From CAWFXC01 sp963819735 (lineage in GTDB: Bacteria > Actinomycetota > Acidimicrobiia > IMCC26256 > DASPTH01), in contig CAWFXC010000001.1 of assembly GCA_963819735.1 (NCBI GenBank), positions 1,984,001-2,048,000 on the forward strand: a DNA stretch of 64,000 nucleotides, given 5' to 3'. Made by a program: the position numbers and the translations under genes. The notes under the pieces are model-generated. The model had not been told where the DNA came from. It searched no databases and worked only from the letters and a program-made list of their open reading frames with translations. Of the stretch, positions 35,993-45,699 are shown one piece after another; within the stretch, counting starts at the first letter, position 1; each line of letters opens with the position of its first letter.

Positions 35993-37315
35993 ATGACGGC
36001 GTTCACGATCGACGCGGCGCGGGCCCTCGGCGGCCCCGACTGGCTGCAGCAACGACGCGCCGATGCTGCGGCGCAGTTGTCGTCGCTCGCGTGGCCGACC
36101 ACCGACGAAGAGATCTGGCGCTACAGCCGGATCAACGAATTCGATCTCGACCGCTTCTCGCCCGTCCCGCCCGAACTGCTGGGCGAGGCCGGTGTGGAGG
36201 GGGCCCCGGGCGGTGGCCCGGTGGCGGCCGAGGCGGGCGAGCGCGCCGGGCTCATCGTCGTGCGCAACGGCCGGGTCGTGCACCACGCGCTCGACGAGCA
36301 CCTCACCGCCCAGGGCGTGGAGGTGCGTGGCCTCGCCACCTGCGACCGCGACGCGGTCGCCGAGGCGCTCGGCACCTGCTCCGACGCATCGCCCGACGCG
36401 TTCACCGTGCTCCACGACGCCTTCCTCGCCGGCGGCGCCTTCGTGAAGGTGCCGAAGGGCGTGGTGGTCGACAAGCCCATCGTCGTTCTCCACTGGTCGG
36501 AGGGCGATGGTCTCGCGAGCTTCCCCCACACGTTGGTCGTGGCGGAGGAGAACGCCGAGGTCACCGTCTTCGATCGCTACGGCTCCACCGACACCGGTGC
36601 CGGCTCCACGGGGCACTTCGTCGACGCGGTCGTCGAACTGCTGATCGCCGACAACGCCCACGTGCGCTACCTCTCGGTGCAGGAACACGGCCCGCGCACC
36701 TGGCAGGTCGCGCTGCAACGCGCGCACATCGGACGCGACGCGTCGCTCAAGTCGTCGGTCGTCGCGCTCGGGGGCGACTACGCACGGCTACGGAGCGAGT
36801 CACTGCTCACGGGCGAGGGCGCCGAATCCGATCTCACCGCGGTCTACTTCGGCGACGGCTCGCAGATGCTCGACTTCCGCACCCTCCAGGACCACGACGC
36901 GCCCCGCACCCGCAGCGACCTCCTCTTCAAGGGTGCGGTCGAGGACACCGCGGAGTCGGTCTACTCGGGCTTGATCCGCATCCGGCGCGACGCGCAGAAG
37001 TCGAACGCGTTCCAGACCAACCGCAACCTCGTGCTCACCGAGGGCGCCGAGGCGAAATCGGTGCCCAACCTCGAAATCGAGGCGAGCGACGTCAAGTGCT
37101 CGCACGCCAGCACCGTCGGCCCGATCGACGAGGACCAGCTCTACTACCTCGCCACCCGCGGCGTGCCACCCGAGGAAGCCGAGCGGCTCGTCGTCCTCGG
37201 CTTCTTCGACGACGTGTTCGACCGCCTCCCGGTGCCGTCGCTCGTCGCACCGCTCCGCCGCAGCGTGGTGGAGAAGATCGAGCACCGCGACCCGATCGCG
37301 AGGGCGCGTGTCTGA
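35993..37315 (+). CDS. sufD: SufD Fe-S assembly subunit
   Basis: The SufB paralogue that completes the SufBC2D scaffold. The 440-residue protein has GGAFVKVPKGVVVDKPI, YLSVQEHGPRTWQVALQRAH, NAFQTNRNLVLTEGAEAKSVPNLEIEASDVKCSHASTVG-type core motifs (read in two segments), and LYYLATRGVPPEEAERLVVLGFF. It follows sufB by 26 bp without an obvious ribosome site and overlaps the Rieske gene by 8 bp. Confidence 0.92.
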   Translation: MTAFTIDAARALGGPDWLQQRRADAAAQLSSLAWPTTDEEIWRYSRINEFDLDRFSPVPPELLGEAGVEGAPGGGPVAAEAGERAGLIVVRNGRVVHHALDEHLTAQGVEVRGLATCDRDAVAEALGTCSDASPDAFTVLHDAFLAGGAFVKVPKGVVVDKPIVVLHWSEGDGLASFPHTLVVAEENAEVTVFDRYGSTDTGAGSTGHFVDAVVELLIADNAHVRYLSVQEHGPRTWQVALQRAHIGRDASLKSSVVALGGDYARLRSESLLTGEGAESDLTAVYFGDGSQMLDFRTLQDHDAPRTRSDLLFKGAVEDTAESVYSGLIRIRRDAQKSNAFQTNRNLVLTEGAEAKSVPNLEIEASDVKCSHASTVGPIDEDQLYYLATRGVPPEEAERLVVLGFFDDVFDRLPVPSLVAPLRRSVVEKIEHRDPIARARV

Positions 37316-37622
37316 CGTCCGCCTGTGCGCGGTCGGCGACGTCCGCCCCGGCACCCACCACCGCTTCGACATCGACGGCCACCGGATCTGTCTGGTCAAC
37401 ATCGAGGATCACTTCTACGCGATCGACGACCAGTGCTCGCACGCCGACTACTCGCTGAGCGAGGGCGAGGTGTGGGAGGACGAGCTCACGGTCGAGTGCC
37501 CGAAGCACGGCTCCACCTTCTCGCTGCTCACCGGCGAGCCGCAGAGCCTCCCCGCGACCCGGCCGGTCGCGGTCTACGAGGTCGAGGTCGTAGGCGACGA
37601 CGTCACGGTGAAGCTCCCGTGA
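37308..37622 (+). CDS. Rieske-type [2Fe-2S] ferredoxin of the suf operon
   Basis: A 104-residue Rieske protein with ligand motifs CSH (in DQCSHADYSLSEG) and CPKH (in VECPKHGSTFSLLTGEP), which would hold a [2Fe-2S] cluster by two Cys and two His. It resembles NirD/biphenyl-dioxygenase-type ferredoxins found in actinobacterial suf operons, where it may donate electrons or serve as a cluster acceptor. It overlaps sufD by 8 bp and sufC by 4 bp (GTGA), so stoichiometric translation is likely. Confidence 0.9.
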   Translation: MSDVRLCAVGDVRPGTHHRFDIDGHRICLVNIEDHFYAIDDQCSHADYSLSEGEVWEDELTVECPKHGSTFSLLTGEPQSLPATRPVAVYEVEVVGDDVTVKLP

Positions 37623-38428
37623 GCACGCTGCGGATCAGCGGCCTCCACGCCACCGTCGCCGGGCAGGAGATCCTGCGCGGCGTCGATCTCGAGGTCGGTT
37701 CGGGCGAGGTGCACGCACTCATGGGCCCCAACGGCTCGGGCAAGTCGACGCTTTCGCACGTGCTGATGGGCCGCGAGGAGTACACCGTCACCGCGGGCTC
37801 CATCACGATCGACGGCGTGGAGCTCGTCGGCCTGCCCACCCACGAACGCGCTGCGCACGGTCTGTTCCTGGCGCTGCAGTACCCGGTTGAGCTCCCGGGG
37901 GTGCGGTTGGGCGACTTCCTCGAGGCGGCGATCCGCGGCAAAGGCGGTGAGCCCGCCGGGCTCGACGAGCTCGTCACCGTGGAAGCAGCCCGGCTCGGTG
38001 TCGCGCAGCAGTTCCTCGACCGCGGGGTCAACGTCGAGTTCTCGGGCGGCGAGCAGAAGCGCGCCGAGACCCTGCAGCTCGCGGTGCTGAAGCCCAAGTT
38101 CGCGGTGCTCGACGAGATCGACAGTGGTCTCGACGTCGACGCGTTGCGCGACGTCGCTCGCCGCGTCGAGGCGATGACCACCGAAGACGACCTCGGTGTC
38201 CTGGCGATCACGCACTACGCGCGTTTGCTCGACGAGCTCCGGCCCGACGTCGTGCACGTGCTCATGGGCGGCCGGGTGGTGGCGAGTGGTGGCCCGGAGC
38301 TGGCGCAGAAGCTCGAACAGACCGGCTACGAAGGTCTCGCGGCCGAGCTCGACCTCGACGTCGACGACCTGAACCGGGGCGCGGCCGAACCGGAAGAAGA
38401 CCCGTTCGCCAACCCGCCCGGCTTCTGA
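37619..38428 (+). CDS. sufC: SufC Fe-S assembly ATPase (first copy)
   Basis: ABC-type ATPase of the SufBCD scaffold. The 269-residue protein has Walker A GPNGSGKST, signature FSGGEQKRAE, Walker B FAVLDEIDSGLD and the switch histidine in AITHYARLL. Starts at GTG 37619, overlapping the Rieske stop. It has an extended acidic C-terminus (NRGAAEPEEDPF). A second, distinct SufC is encoded at 52695-53459. Its stop abuts the stop of the convergent lipoprotein gene with no gap. Confidence 0.92.
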   Translation: MSTLRISGLHATVAGQEILRGVDLEVGSGEVHALMGPNGSGKSTLSHVLMGREEYTVTAGSITIDGVELVGLPTHERAAHGLFLALQYPVELPGVRLGDFLEAAIRGKGGEPAGLDELVTVEAARLGVAQQFLDRGVNVEFSGGEQKRAETLQLAVLKPKFAVLDEIDSGLDVDALRDVARRVEAMTTEDDLGVLAITHYARLLDELRPDVVHVLMGGRVVASGGPELAQKLEQTGYEGLAAELDLDVDDLNRGAAEPEEDPFANPPGF

Positions 38429-39380
38429 CTACCGCACCACCCGCACTGCGGGCATGATCCGGTCGAGGTCGGACGGCGCGCCGTTCCAGAAGATCCGCAG
38501 TGGATCGATGGTGCTGGTGGGGACGCTGTCGGGATCGGCCGTGAGCATCATCGGGCTGTTCCCGCCGTGCTGATCGACGACGAATGCGCCGTAGGTGATC
38601 AATGTGTTCCAGATCGTGCGTCCGATCGGGCTGAGCCCGGCGGGCATCGGAGTTCCCGCGGGGATGCCGAGGCGGCTTCCCATCGGGATGGTGCCGCTGT
38701 AGCCACCACCGTCGTCGGCGATGGCGGGGGCGACGAACCCGGGGCGGATCTCGGTGCCGAGCAGCGAGACCGAGAGCGCATGGTGGATGAGGTTGCCCGA
38801 CGCCAGGTCGCCGCTCGTGATGATCCCGGCGAGACCCGACGAGCCGGCGGCGCGGATGCCCGCACCCCGGAACGGGCTGGCCGTCCCCCAGCCGGAATCG
38901 GCCACGGTGTTGGCCTCGGCGTAGGCCTGCGCCGAGGCGTGGGTGGCATCGGTGCGGGCGAAGATCCAGAAGTTGTAGGCGATGTTGTCGCTGACCACGA
39001 CGATCGAGGCGTCGGTTCCGGCGGCCCCGGTGACCCCGGCCGGGATGTGGAGGTGCAGGGTGCCGGCGGGCCATCCCCAGGTGCCGGGGACGGTCACCGC
39101 CACCAACGGGTCGCCGGCCGAGCTGTGGACGATGGGAATCGAGTACTCCTCGTCGGCCACCCACGAGTGCCCGGCGCGGAGCGCAGGTTCGTCACGCCAC
39201 GTGGTATTCGCGCTCAGCGGTGTGTTCCACGACGACGACGCGCTGAACGGTCGTCCGGGGGGCACGGCCGCCGCCGCTGCGGCCGCGGTCACGGTCGGTG
39301 AGGCGGCCGGCGCGGCGGGCAGGCAGCCGGCCAGCGCGACGACGAACAGGGCTACAGGGGCGAGAGATCCAACGCTTCAT
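38429..39380 (-). pseudogene. secreted lipoprotein, paralogue of 47963-49081, frameshift in signal peptide
   Basis: From ATG 39380 (MKRWIS) the frame runs into a shifted reading after about 20 bases; in the correct frame the signal peptide continues ALFVVALAGCLPAAPAAS with a lipobox LAGC, then the mature domain RPFSASSSWNTPLSANTTW. One base gained or lost near 39360 explains this. The domain shares the order of motifs with the protein at 47963-49081: RPFS..S.WN, EEYSI, and LSP.G..I...L.TYG..V.D. Family name unknown to me; probably an extracellular carbohydrate- or wall-associated domain. Confidence 0.62.
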
Positions 39381-39431
39381 GCCGACCCGTATCGACCCCA
39401 CCGGCGTTGCGCCTTGAGCGTCGACGGGATG

Positions 39432-39464
39432 GTTGACCCGATGTTGACCCGACGTTGAACGGCC
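39432..39464. promoter_or_regulatory. three 11-bp direct repeats, OmpR-type operator candidate
   Basis: GTTGACCCGAT (39432), GTTGACCCGAC (39443) and GTTGAACGGCC (39454) repeat at exactly 11 bp. The spacing is that of OmpR/PhoB-family operators and the core GTTGACC is one base from the PHO-box core GTTCACC. The array lies between the divergent lipoprotein and glycosyltransferase genes, 52 bp upstream of the former's start. Confidence 0.55.
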
Positions 39465-39558
39465 GGATGGGGCACCATGGGGGCTTGCTCAACTCGACCA
39501 CGACAGTCGCGCCCTCCGACGCTGTCGATCACTCTCAGAGTCGCTATCCTCACATATC

Positions 39559-40452
39559 GTGACAATGCCACTCCAGCGCCGTCCCCTTGCGGGTTTGGAC
39601 GACCCGATACCGGTGCCCGTACCGGTATCGGTGATCATCCCTGCCCACAACGAGGAGCTGGTGATCGGGCACTGCCTGCGAGAGCTGGCGGAGGGTGCCG
39701 GCCCCGGCGAGCTCGAGATCGTGGTCGTGTGCAACGGATGTACCGACCAGACGGCCGCAGTCGCGGCTGCCGCCTGCCCCGACGCCACCGTCATCGAGCT
39801 GGGCGTTCCCTCGAAGTCGGCCGCGCTCAACGCCGGTGATGCCGCGGCGACCGTGTTCCCCCGGTTCTACGTCGATGCCGACATCGAGATGCCGCTGGCG
39901 GTGCTGCGGGCGATCGCCCGGGTGATGGTCGACGAGCAGATCCCGTGCGTGGCCCCGTTCCCCCGGTTCCAGCTCGCCGGTCGTCCGTGGGCGATCCGCC
40001 GCTTCTACGAGATCTGGCAGCAGCTTCCGTACCTGAACGACGAAGTGGTCGGGAACGGCGTCTACGCGCTCACGGAAGAGGGGCGGGAGCGGTTCGTCGA
40101 CTTCCCCGACATCACTGCCGACGACCAATTCGTGCTTCAGCAGTTCGACCGCACCGAGCGCTACGCGGTGCGCGGCCAGTACATGACGATCTTCCCGCCC
40201 ACCAACCTGCGCGAGCTGGTGCAGGTCCGCACCCGCGCGTACCGCGGGTCGAACGAGCTCGAACGCACGGAGCACCCGCGCTACGAGGCGGTCGGCGGCG
40301 CGGGACGCGCGTTGCTCGAGCTGGCGCGCCGGCCGTCGAACATCCCCGGCGTCGCGGTCTACGTGGGCGTGAGTCTCACCGCGAAGTCCAAGGCGCTCGT
40401 GTCGCGCGCGCGGTGGGAACGCGACTCGAGCTCGAGGCTCGCCCGTGGCTAG
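39559..40452 (+). CDS. family 2 glycosyltransferase
   Basis: A 297-residue GT-A-fold enzyme: VSVIIPAHNEELVIGHCL at the nucleotide-sugar site, VVVCNGCTDQTA, KSAALNAGDAAA and the metal-binding DxD in YVDADIEMP. EEGRERFVDFPDITADDQFVLQQF supplies the acceptor-side ED-like motif. It starts at GTG 39559 (or ATG 39565), nine bases after a -10-like TATCCT (39545-39550). Overlaps the next glycosyltransferase start by 8 bp, so both are in the exopolysaccharide operon. Sugar unknown. Confidence 0.85.
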   Translation: MTMPLQRRPLAGLDDPIPVPVPVSVIIPAHNEELVIGHCLRELAEGAGPGELEIVVVCNGCTDQTAAVAAAACPDATVIELGVPSKSAALNAGDAAATVFPRFYVDADIEMPLAVLRAIARVMVDEQIPCVAPFPRFQLAGRPWAIRRFYEIWQQLPYLNDEVVGNGVYALTEEGRERFVDFPDITADDQFVLQQFDRTERYAVRGQYMTIFPPTNLRELVQVRTRAYRGSNELERTEHPRYEAVGGAGRALLELARRPSNIPGVAVYVGVSLTAKSKALVSRARWERDSSSRLARG

Positions 40453-41752
40453 CTGGTCCTCGCTCACGACGTTCCGGGCGCGGCCCGCGGGCAAACGGGC
40501 GCGCCTCGCGCAGGAAACCACGCGCCGGGTTGCGTACGTCGTCTCGAACTATCCGTTGATCTCGCACGCGTTCGTGCAGCGCGAAGTACACGCACTCCGC
40601 GCGCTCGGGCTACGGGTGAAGGTGTTCTCGGTGCACCGGGCCCCGCCGGCCGAGGTGCTGTCGGAAGCCGACGCGGCCGAGCTGGCATCCACCACCGCGA
40701 TTCTTCCCGTGCAGCCGATCGCATTCTTCAGTGCCCACGCGCGCGCGTTTCTCCGCTCGCCGCGCGCGTACGTGGCCACGCTCGACTACGCGCGCGCACA
40801 AGCACCGCGCGGTGCGCGCGCCAAGCTCTGGCAGTTGTTCTATTTCGCCGAGGCCGTGGTGGTCTGGAACGGATGCCGGGCGCAGGGCATCCGTCACGTC
40901 CATGCACACTTCGCCAACGTCGGCTCCGACGTCGCGTGGCTGGCGTCGGAGCTCGGTCGGCGCATCGACGACCGCCCGTGGCACTGGAGCTTCACCATGC
41001 ACGGCTGCATGGAGTTCTGGGAAGTCGAGCGGTTCAACCTGGCGCGCAAGGTGGCCGCCGCCGATCTCGTGCTCTGCATCAGCGACTTCACCCGTGGGCA
41101 ACTCATGGCGCTGTGCGAACCGGAGCACTGGCACAAGTTCGAAGTCGTGCACTGCGGCGTCGATCTCGAGCGGTTCGAGCCCGGCCCGCCCGCGGGCGAC
41201 GACAGCGCGCCGGTGGAAATCCTGTCCGTCGGTCGCTTGTCGCACGAGAAGGGCCAGCCGATGTTGCTGGCCGCGGTGGCCGAGCTCCGACGACGCGGGC
41301 TGGCGGTACGGCTGACGATGGTCGGCGACGGCCCGCTGCGCGGCGAGCTGGAAGCCGACGCGGCACGGCTCGGCATCACCGACTTCGTCACCTTCACCGG
41401 CGCGCGGGGCCAGGACGAGCTGCCGGCGATCTTCCGCCGCGCCGACATCTTCTGCCAGCCGAGCTTCATGGAGGGCATCCCGGTGGTGCTCATGGAAGCG
41501 ATGGCCACCGGGCTCCCCGTGGTGAGCTCGCGGGTGGCGGGCATCCCCGAGCTGGTGGCGGAAGGCGAGTCCGGCCTCCTGGTGTCACCGGGGCGGCCCG
41601 ACCTGCTGGCTGCGGCGTTGGCGCAGCTGGTTGAATTCCCCGACAAGCGGGCCGAGATGGGCCGTCGGGGGCGAACGATCGTCGAGCAGGACTTCGATTC
41701 CGTCGCCGGGGCGCGCCGGATCTCCGATTTCTTCTCGGCGATGGCGCAGTAG
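40445..41752 (+). CDS. family 4 glycosyltransferase
   Basis: A 435-residue GT-B-fold enzyme. N-terminal acceptor domain with VAYVVSNYPLISHAFVQREVHAL and HAHFANVGSDVAWLAS; C-terminal donor domain with VGRLSHEKGQPMLLAAVAEL, the EGIPVVLMEAMATGLPVVSS active-site motif (GT4 EX7E) and GIPELVAEGESGLLV. Starts at GTG 40445 overlapping the previous gene. Precedes the Wzz-like and ligase-like genes, so it likely extends the same surface polysaccharide. Confidence 0.88.
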   Translation: MASWSSLTTFRARPAGKRARLAQETTRRVAYVVSNYPLISHAFVQREVHALRALGLRVKVFSVHRAPPAEVLSEADAAELASTTAILPVQPIAFFSAHARAFLRSPRAYVATLDYARAQAPRGARAKLWQLFYFAEAVVVWNGCRAQGIRHVHAHFANVGSDVAWLASELGRRIDDRPWHWSFTMHGCMEFWEVERFNLARKVAAADLVLCISDFTRGQLMALCEPEHWHKFEVVHCGVDLERFEPGPPAGDDSAPVEILSVGRLSHEKGQPMLLAAVAELRRRGLAVRLTMVGDGPLRGELEADAARLGITDFVTFTGARGQDELPAIFRRADIFCQPSFMEGIPVVLMEAMATGLPVVSSRVAGIPELVAEGESGLLVSPGRPDLLAAALAQLVEFPDKRAEMGRRGRTIVEQDFDSVAGARRISDFFSAMAQ

Positions 41753-41817
41753 GGCGATGAGAAGTAGCAGGAAGACCGGGCTAACTTTTGGCCTGGTCTC
41801 TACCGATGAGGAATTCG

Positions 41818-43377
41818 ATGAGTAGCGAAACTCAGGCCGGGGGCGGCCAAGGGAGGCCGGCGGCGCTGCCGTCAGGAGACCGCGACAAGGCACTCGCACT
41901 GCTCCGTTCGGGGCGTTCGGTGGTCTCTGTCTCCAAGGAGCTCGAGCTACCCGAGGAGTCCGTGCGCGACCTCGCGCGGGATGAAGAGCCCGGGGGCAAA
42001 GACCACGTCCGGCAACGGCGGCGGCACCGACCGCGCGCCCGCGCCCGTTCGCGCCGACAACCTCAAGTCGTCCTCCGCCACGAGTTCGGGGAGCACGGCT
42101 GCCGGTCGGCCGCCGTCGCCGCGCCCGCCGCTGCAGCCGCGCGACCGCGACAAGGCGCTCGCGCTGCTGCGCAAGGGGAGTACGGTCGCCGCGGTCTCGC
42201 AGGAGCTCCGCGCATCGGAAGAGTCGATCCGGAAGCTGGAACGCACCCTGAAGCGGCCGGCCGCCCCGTCCAGCGCGGCGGCGCCGGTCACCACCGCGGC
42301 GGCCCGCACCACCCAGCCCTCGGCGCGTCCGGCGTCCGATTCACGTCCCACGGCTGAATCGCGCCCGGCGCCCGCGCCCAAAGCGGAACCGGCGCGTCCC
42401 GCGCCGGCGCCGCGCCCGGCACCCGCGGTTGCGGCGGCCGGCGCGGCTGCGACCGCCACGGCCGTGGCCGACGACGAACCCGCGCCCGGTCCGTACCACG
42501 AGATCGGCCGCAAGGTCACCCGCTGGGGCCGGCTCGAGCTGAAGTCGCGACCCGTACGTGTCGCCCGGGAAGTCGGCGCGCAATCACTGGAAGCTGATCA
42601 CGGTGATCACGATCGCCCTGATGCTCATCGGGGCCGAGATCGCCATCCTGAAGCCGCCCACCTACACGGCCCAGGCCCGCCTGATCGTGGGCAAGACCGT
42701 CGACCTCGGCAACCATAGCCGCCATCCCCGGGCTCGCCGCCGCGGGCCAGGAGTTGGCGTCCGACTACAGCCGCCTGGTGGGCACGCAGATCGTCGACGG
42801 CCCGGCCGCAGAAGAGCCTGGGCGCAGGCGGGTTCCGCGGCGCCACGCTGTCGGCGTCGCCCATCGCGCAGTCGCCCGTCGTGCTGGTCGAGGCCGAGCG
42901 CGTCGTCGCCCGAGGTGGCCCTCGCGGTCGCCAACGCGGGATCGAAGGCGCTGGTCGGCGCGGTCAACACCATCAACTCGAAGCAGCTCGCGTCCGGCGA
43001 ACAGCATCCTCGACGAGTACGGCAAAGCGTTCGACGTGCTCTCGCAGGACACGGAAATGTCAACGGTCTCATCGGTCAAGGCGCAACGGGTCGAACGCCA
43101 GTCCCGCACAGAAGCTTGCGTCTTCGGAGACGCTCAGACCCAGGTCGAGCAAGGACCAGCTCAAGGTAACGGCGCTCTCGCAGGACTACAGGGGCGTGGT
43201 GACGCCGGCCGACCTGAACGAGCAGGCCATCACACAGTTGGGAGCTCCGCGCACTCGACCGGCGACAACCGCAAGAAGACGCTCGAGATCGCGCTGCTGG
43301 GCTCCCTGGTCGCCGGTCTCCTGCTCGGCACCGCGATCGCCACCTGGTTGGACCGAAGAGGCACCACCCGGACATGA
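41818..43377 (+). pseudogene. Wzz-like chain-length/polysaccharide co-polymerase with two N-terminal HTH-like repeats, multiply frameshifted
   Basis: ATG 41818 follows GAGG. The N-terminus has two copies of a motif: DRDKALALLRSGRSVVSVSK (from 41878) and DRDKALALLRKGSTVAAVSQ (from about 42145), each followed by an ELxxxEESxRxL helix resembling a helix-turn-helix. A Pro/Ala-rich linker leads to a membrane helix (LITVITIALMLIGAEIAIL), the Wzz-type TYTAQARLIVGKT segment, a periplasmic-side helical region and a second membrane helix (LEIALLGSLVAGLLLGTAIATWL). At least seven indels fall between 41985 and 43260. Wzz proteins set polymer length. Confidence 0.65.
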
Positions 43378-43404
43378 CGTCGACCACTGGCCGACTCGCA
43401 TCCC

Positions 43405-44833
43405 ATGACTGACGTCCAGGCTCCGCTGCTCACCGATCCGGTACGCCCGGTCGCGGAGCAGGCCTCGGCGCGCCCAAACGACGTGCTGCCCACGCTCGTG
43501 CCCACGGTGCTGCTGAGTCTGAGCATCGGCGCCGAGATGTTCTCCGGCAACTGGACCTACCTCGGCATCCCCCTCGGCCTCGACCGGTTGTTGCTCGCCG
43601 CCGGGCTGGCCATGCTGGTGCTCTACGGAGTCCGGGCGGTGTCGGAACGCAAGCTGCACTTCCGCGGCATCCACGTGGTGCTGCTGATCCTCGCCACCTA
43701 CGGCGTGATGTCGGCGCTGTCGGTCAACACGTTGTTCCAACAGCGCGGCGGCTTCGCTCTCCTCGACCGCTTCGGCCTCGTCCCCTTCCTCATGTTCTGC
43801 CTGGCGCCGCTGGTGTTCGGCTCGGCCCGGCAGCGCAACGTCCTGCTCGTCGTGCTGGTCGGGGTCGGCCTCTACCTCGGCATCACCGCGATGGGCGAGG
43901 GCCTCGGGATCAACAGCCTTCGTGTATCCGAAGTACATCCTCGATCCCAACGTGGGTTTGCAGTTCGGTCGCGCGCGCGGTCCCTTCGCCGAATCGGTGG
44001 CGAACGGGCTCACGATGTACATGTGCGCGGTCGCATCGGCCATCGGCATCTTCCTCTGGAAGTCGAAGGTCGCCCGGTTCATCTGCGGCATCGTCATCCT
44101 GCTCTGCGCGGCCGGCGTCGTGTTCACCCTCACCCGGGCGGTGTGGTTGGGCGCGGGCTTCGGCACGCTGGCCGGGATGCTCGCGGTCAAGCGGGCGCGA
44201 CCGTGGGTGATCCCGGCCCTCGTGGTGGGCGCGCTGGCGGTGCTGGCCATGCTGCAGTTCGTACCCGGCCTACAGACGAAGGCGTCGTCGCGCGTCGATG
44301 ACAAGATCGCAATCTGGGACCGCTACAACACCAACCACGCCGCGGTGCGCATGGTGGAGGCCCGGCCGTTGTTCGGGTTCGGATGGCAGACCTTCCAGAA
44401 CAAGGGCGCCGTCTACCAACGGCAGGCCGGCACGTATCCCCTCACCAGTACCGACAACGAGGTGCACAACGTGTTCCTCTCGCACGCGGCCGAGCTCGGC
44501 CTGGTGGGCGCGTTGATCTGGTTGTGCGCGTTCGTGGGCGCGGTGGGGGGCGCGATCATCCGGCGTGGTCCACCCGAGCTCGTCCCGTGGCGCGTCGGCC
44601 TGCTCGCGATCACGACCGCGTTCGTGATCATCGCCAACTTCGGTCCGCTCAGCTATCCGATGCCCAACCTCCTCTTGTGGACGTGGGCCGGGGTCGTCGC
44701 GGCCGATCACTACCTCCTTCCCGCGTCCGGCGCGCGACGCCGCGACGACGCGATCGACGCGGGCAGCAACGGAGCCGGTCCCGAGGTCGGCGCGCTGAAC
44801 GGTGCGGTCCCGTCGACCGGTGCGTTCGCGTGA
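43405..44833 (+). pseudogene. O-antigen ligase/Wzy-like polymerase membrane protein, one frameshift
   Basis: Polytopic membrane protein of about 475 residues. ATG 43405 opens a frame with helices such as LLLAAGLAMLVLYGVRAV and VVLLILATYGVMSAL. At about 43920 an extra C shifts the reading to the frame containing VYPKYILDPN, FTLTRAVWLGAGFGTLAGML and the large loop RPLFGFGWQTFQ, VHNVFLSHAAELGLVGALIW, which carries the Wzy_C/ligase signature (GxGxxxF, HN.fl....E.GlvG). Next to glycosyltransferases and a Wzz-like gene, it probably polymerises or ligates the surface glycan. Confidence 0.75.
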
Positions 44834-44840
44834 AGCGCCG

Positions 44841-45665
44841 ATGACCGACATCATCCCCGGCACGATCCCGGAGTTGGACCTCGCGCGCGTCCTGGTGATC
44901 TCTCCGCACCTCGACGACGCGGTGCTGAGCTGCGCGCACCTGTGCACCGCGGCGGCGGAAGCGTCGGTCGTCACCGTGTTCGCCGGCGTGCCCAGCCGGT
45001 ACGCGGCCGCGCTCTCGGCGTGGGACGCCAGCTGTGGCTTCGAAGCCGGCGACGACGTCGTCGCGAAGCGGCGCGAGGAAGACGTTGCCGCGTTGCAGGC
45101 GCTGGGCACGGCCGAGCGCTACTTCGACTACCTCGACGTGCAGTATCGGACCGGCAGCGAGTACGGCCACGACGGTCGCGACTACACCGTTGACGAGATC
45201 GCCGATCGGCTGCGCGCGGTGATCGCCGAATGCAATCCGACCACGATCGCGTTCCCGCTCGCACTCGGACACCCCGATCACGTGCTCGCGTGTTCGGCCG
45301 CGTTGAGCATCCAGTCCTCCGACGACGGGCGGGCCTGGCTCGGCTACGCGGAGTTCCCCTACGTGTGGCAGCTGCCTGACGCCGCGGCGCGGCGCATCGG
45401 ACAGGTCCGACGCAAGGGCTACGCCCTCACCCCGGTGTTGAGTGTCGTGGGTTCGCCCGAGCGCAAGGCCGCCGCCCTCGCGGGCTACCGCTCACAACTC
45501 GAGGGCCTCGGCATCGCCGACGACGTCGAGCGGGTGGCCCGCGCACCGGAGCAGCTCTGGTTGATCGGTGACCGGCGATCCCTGGCCGAACGTGTGCGGA
45601 CCCGAGCGGCCTACGAGCTCAAGAAGCGTCGGGCTGCGCTGCAGGCGCGCCGGTCGCCAGGCTGA
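44841..45665 (+). CDS. PIG-L/LmbE-family deacetylase
   Basis: A 274-residue zinc-dependent N-deacetylase. It has the metal motif SPHLDDAVLS (His23, Asp25, Asp26) and the distal LGHPDHVLA histidine. Family members remove acetyl groups from GlcNAc linked to lipids, inositol or small thiols. Position after the ligase-like gene (7 bp) suggests modification of surface glycan sugars; a mycothiol-type role is less likely since no msh gene is adjacent. Start ATG 44841. Confidence 0.85.
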   Translation: MTDIIPGTIPELDLARVLVISPHLDDAVLSCAHLCTAAAEASVVTVFAGVPSRYAAALSAWDASCGFEAGDDVVAKRREEDVAALQALGTAERYFDYLDVQYRTGSEYGHDGRDYTVDEIADRLRAVIAECNPTTIAFPLALGHPDHVLACSAALSIQSSDDGRAWLGYAEFPYVWQLPDAAARRIGQVRRKGYALTPVLSVVGSPERKAAALAGYRSQLEGLGIADDVERVARAPEQLWLIGDRRSLAERVRTRAAYELKKRRAALQARRSPG

Positions 45666-45699
45666 ATCGCGCGGGGCTGAATCGCGCCGGGCTGACGGG

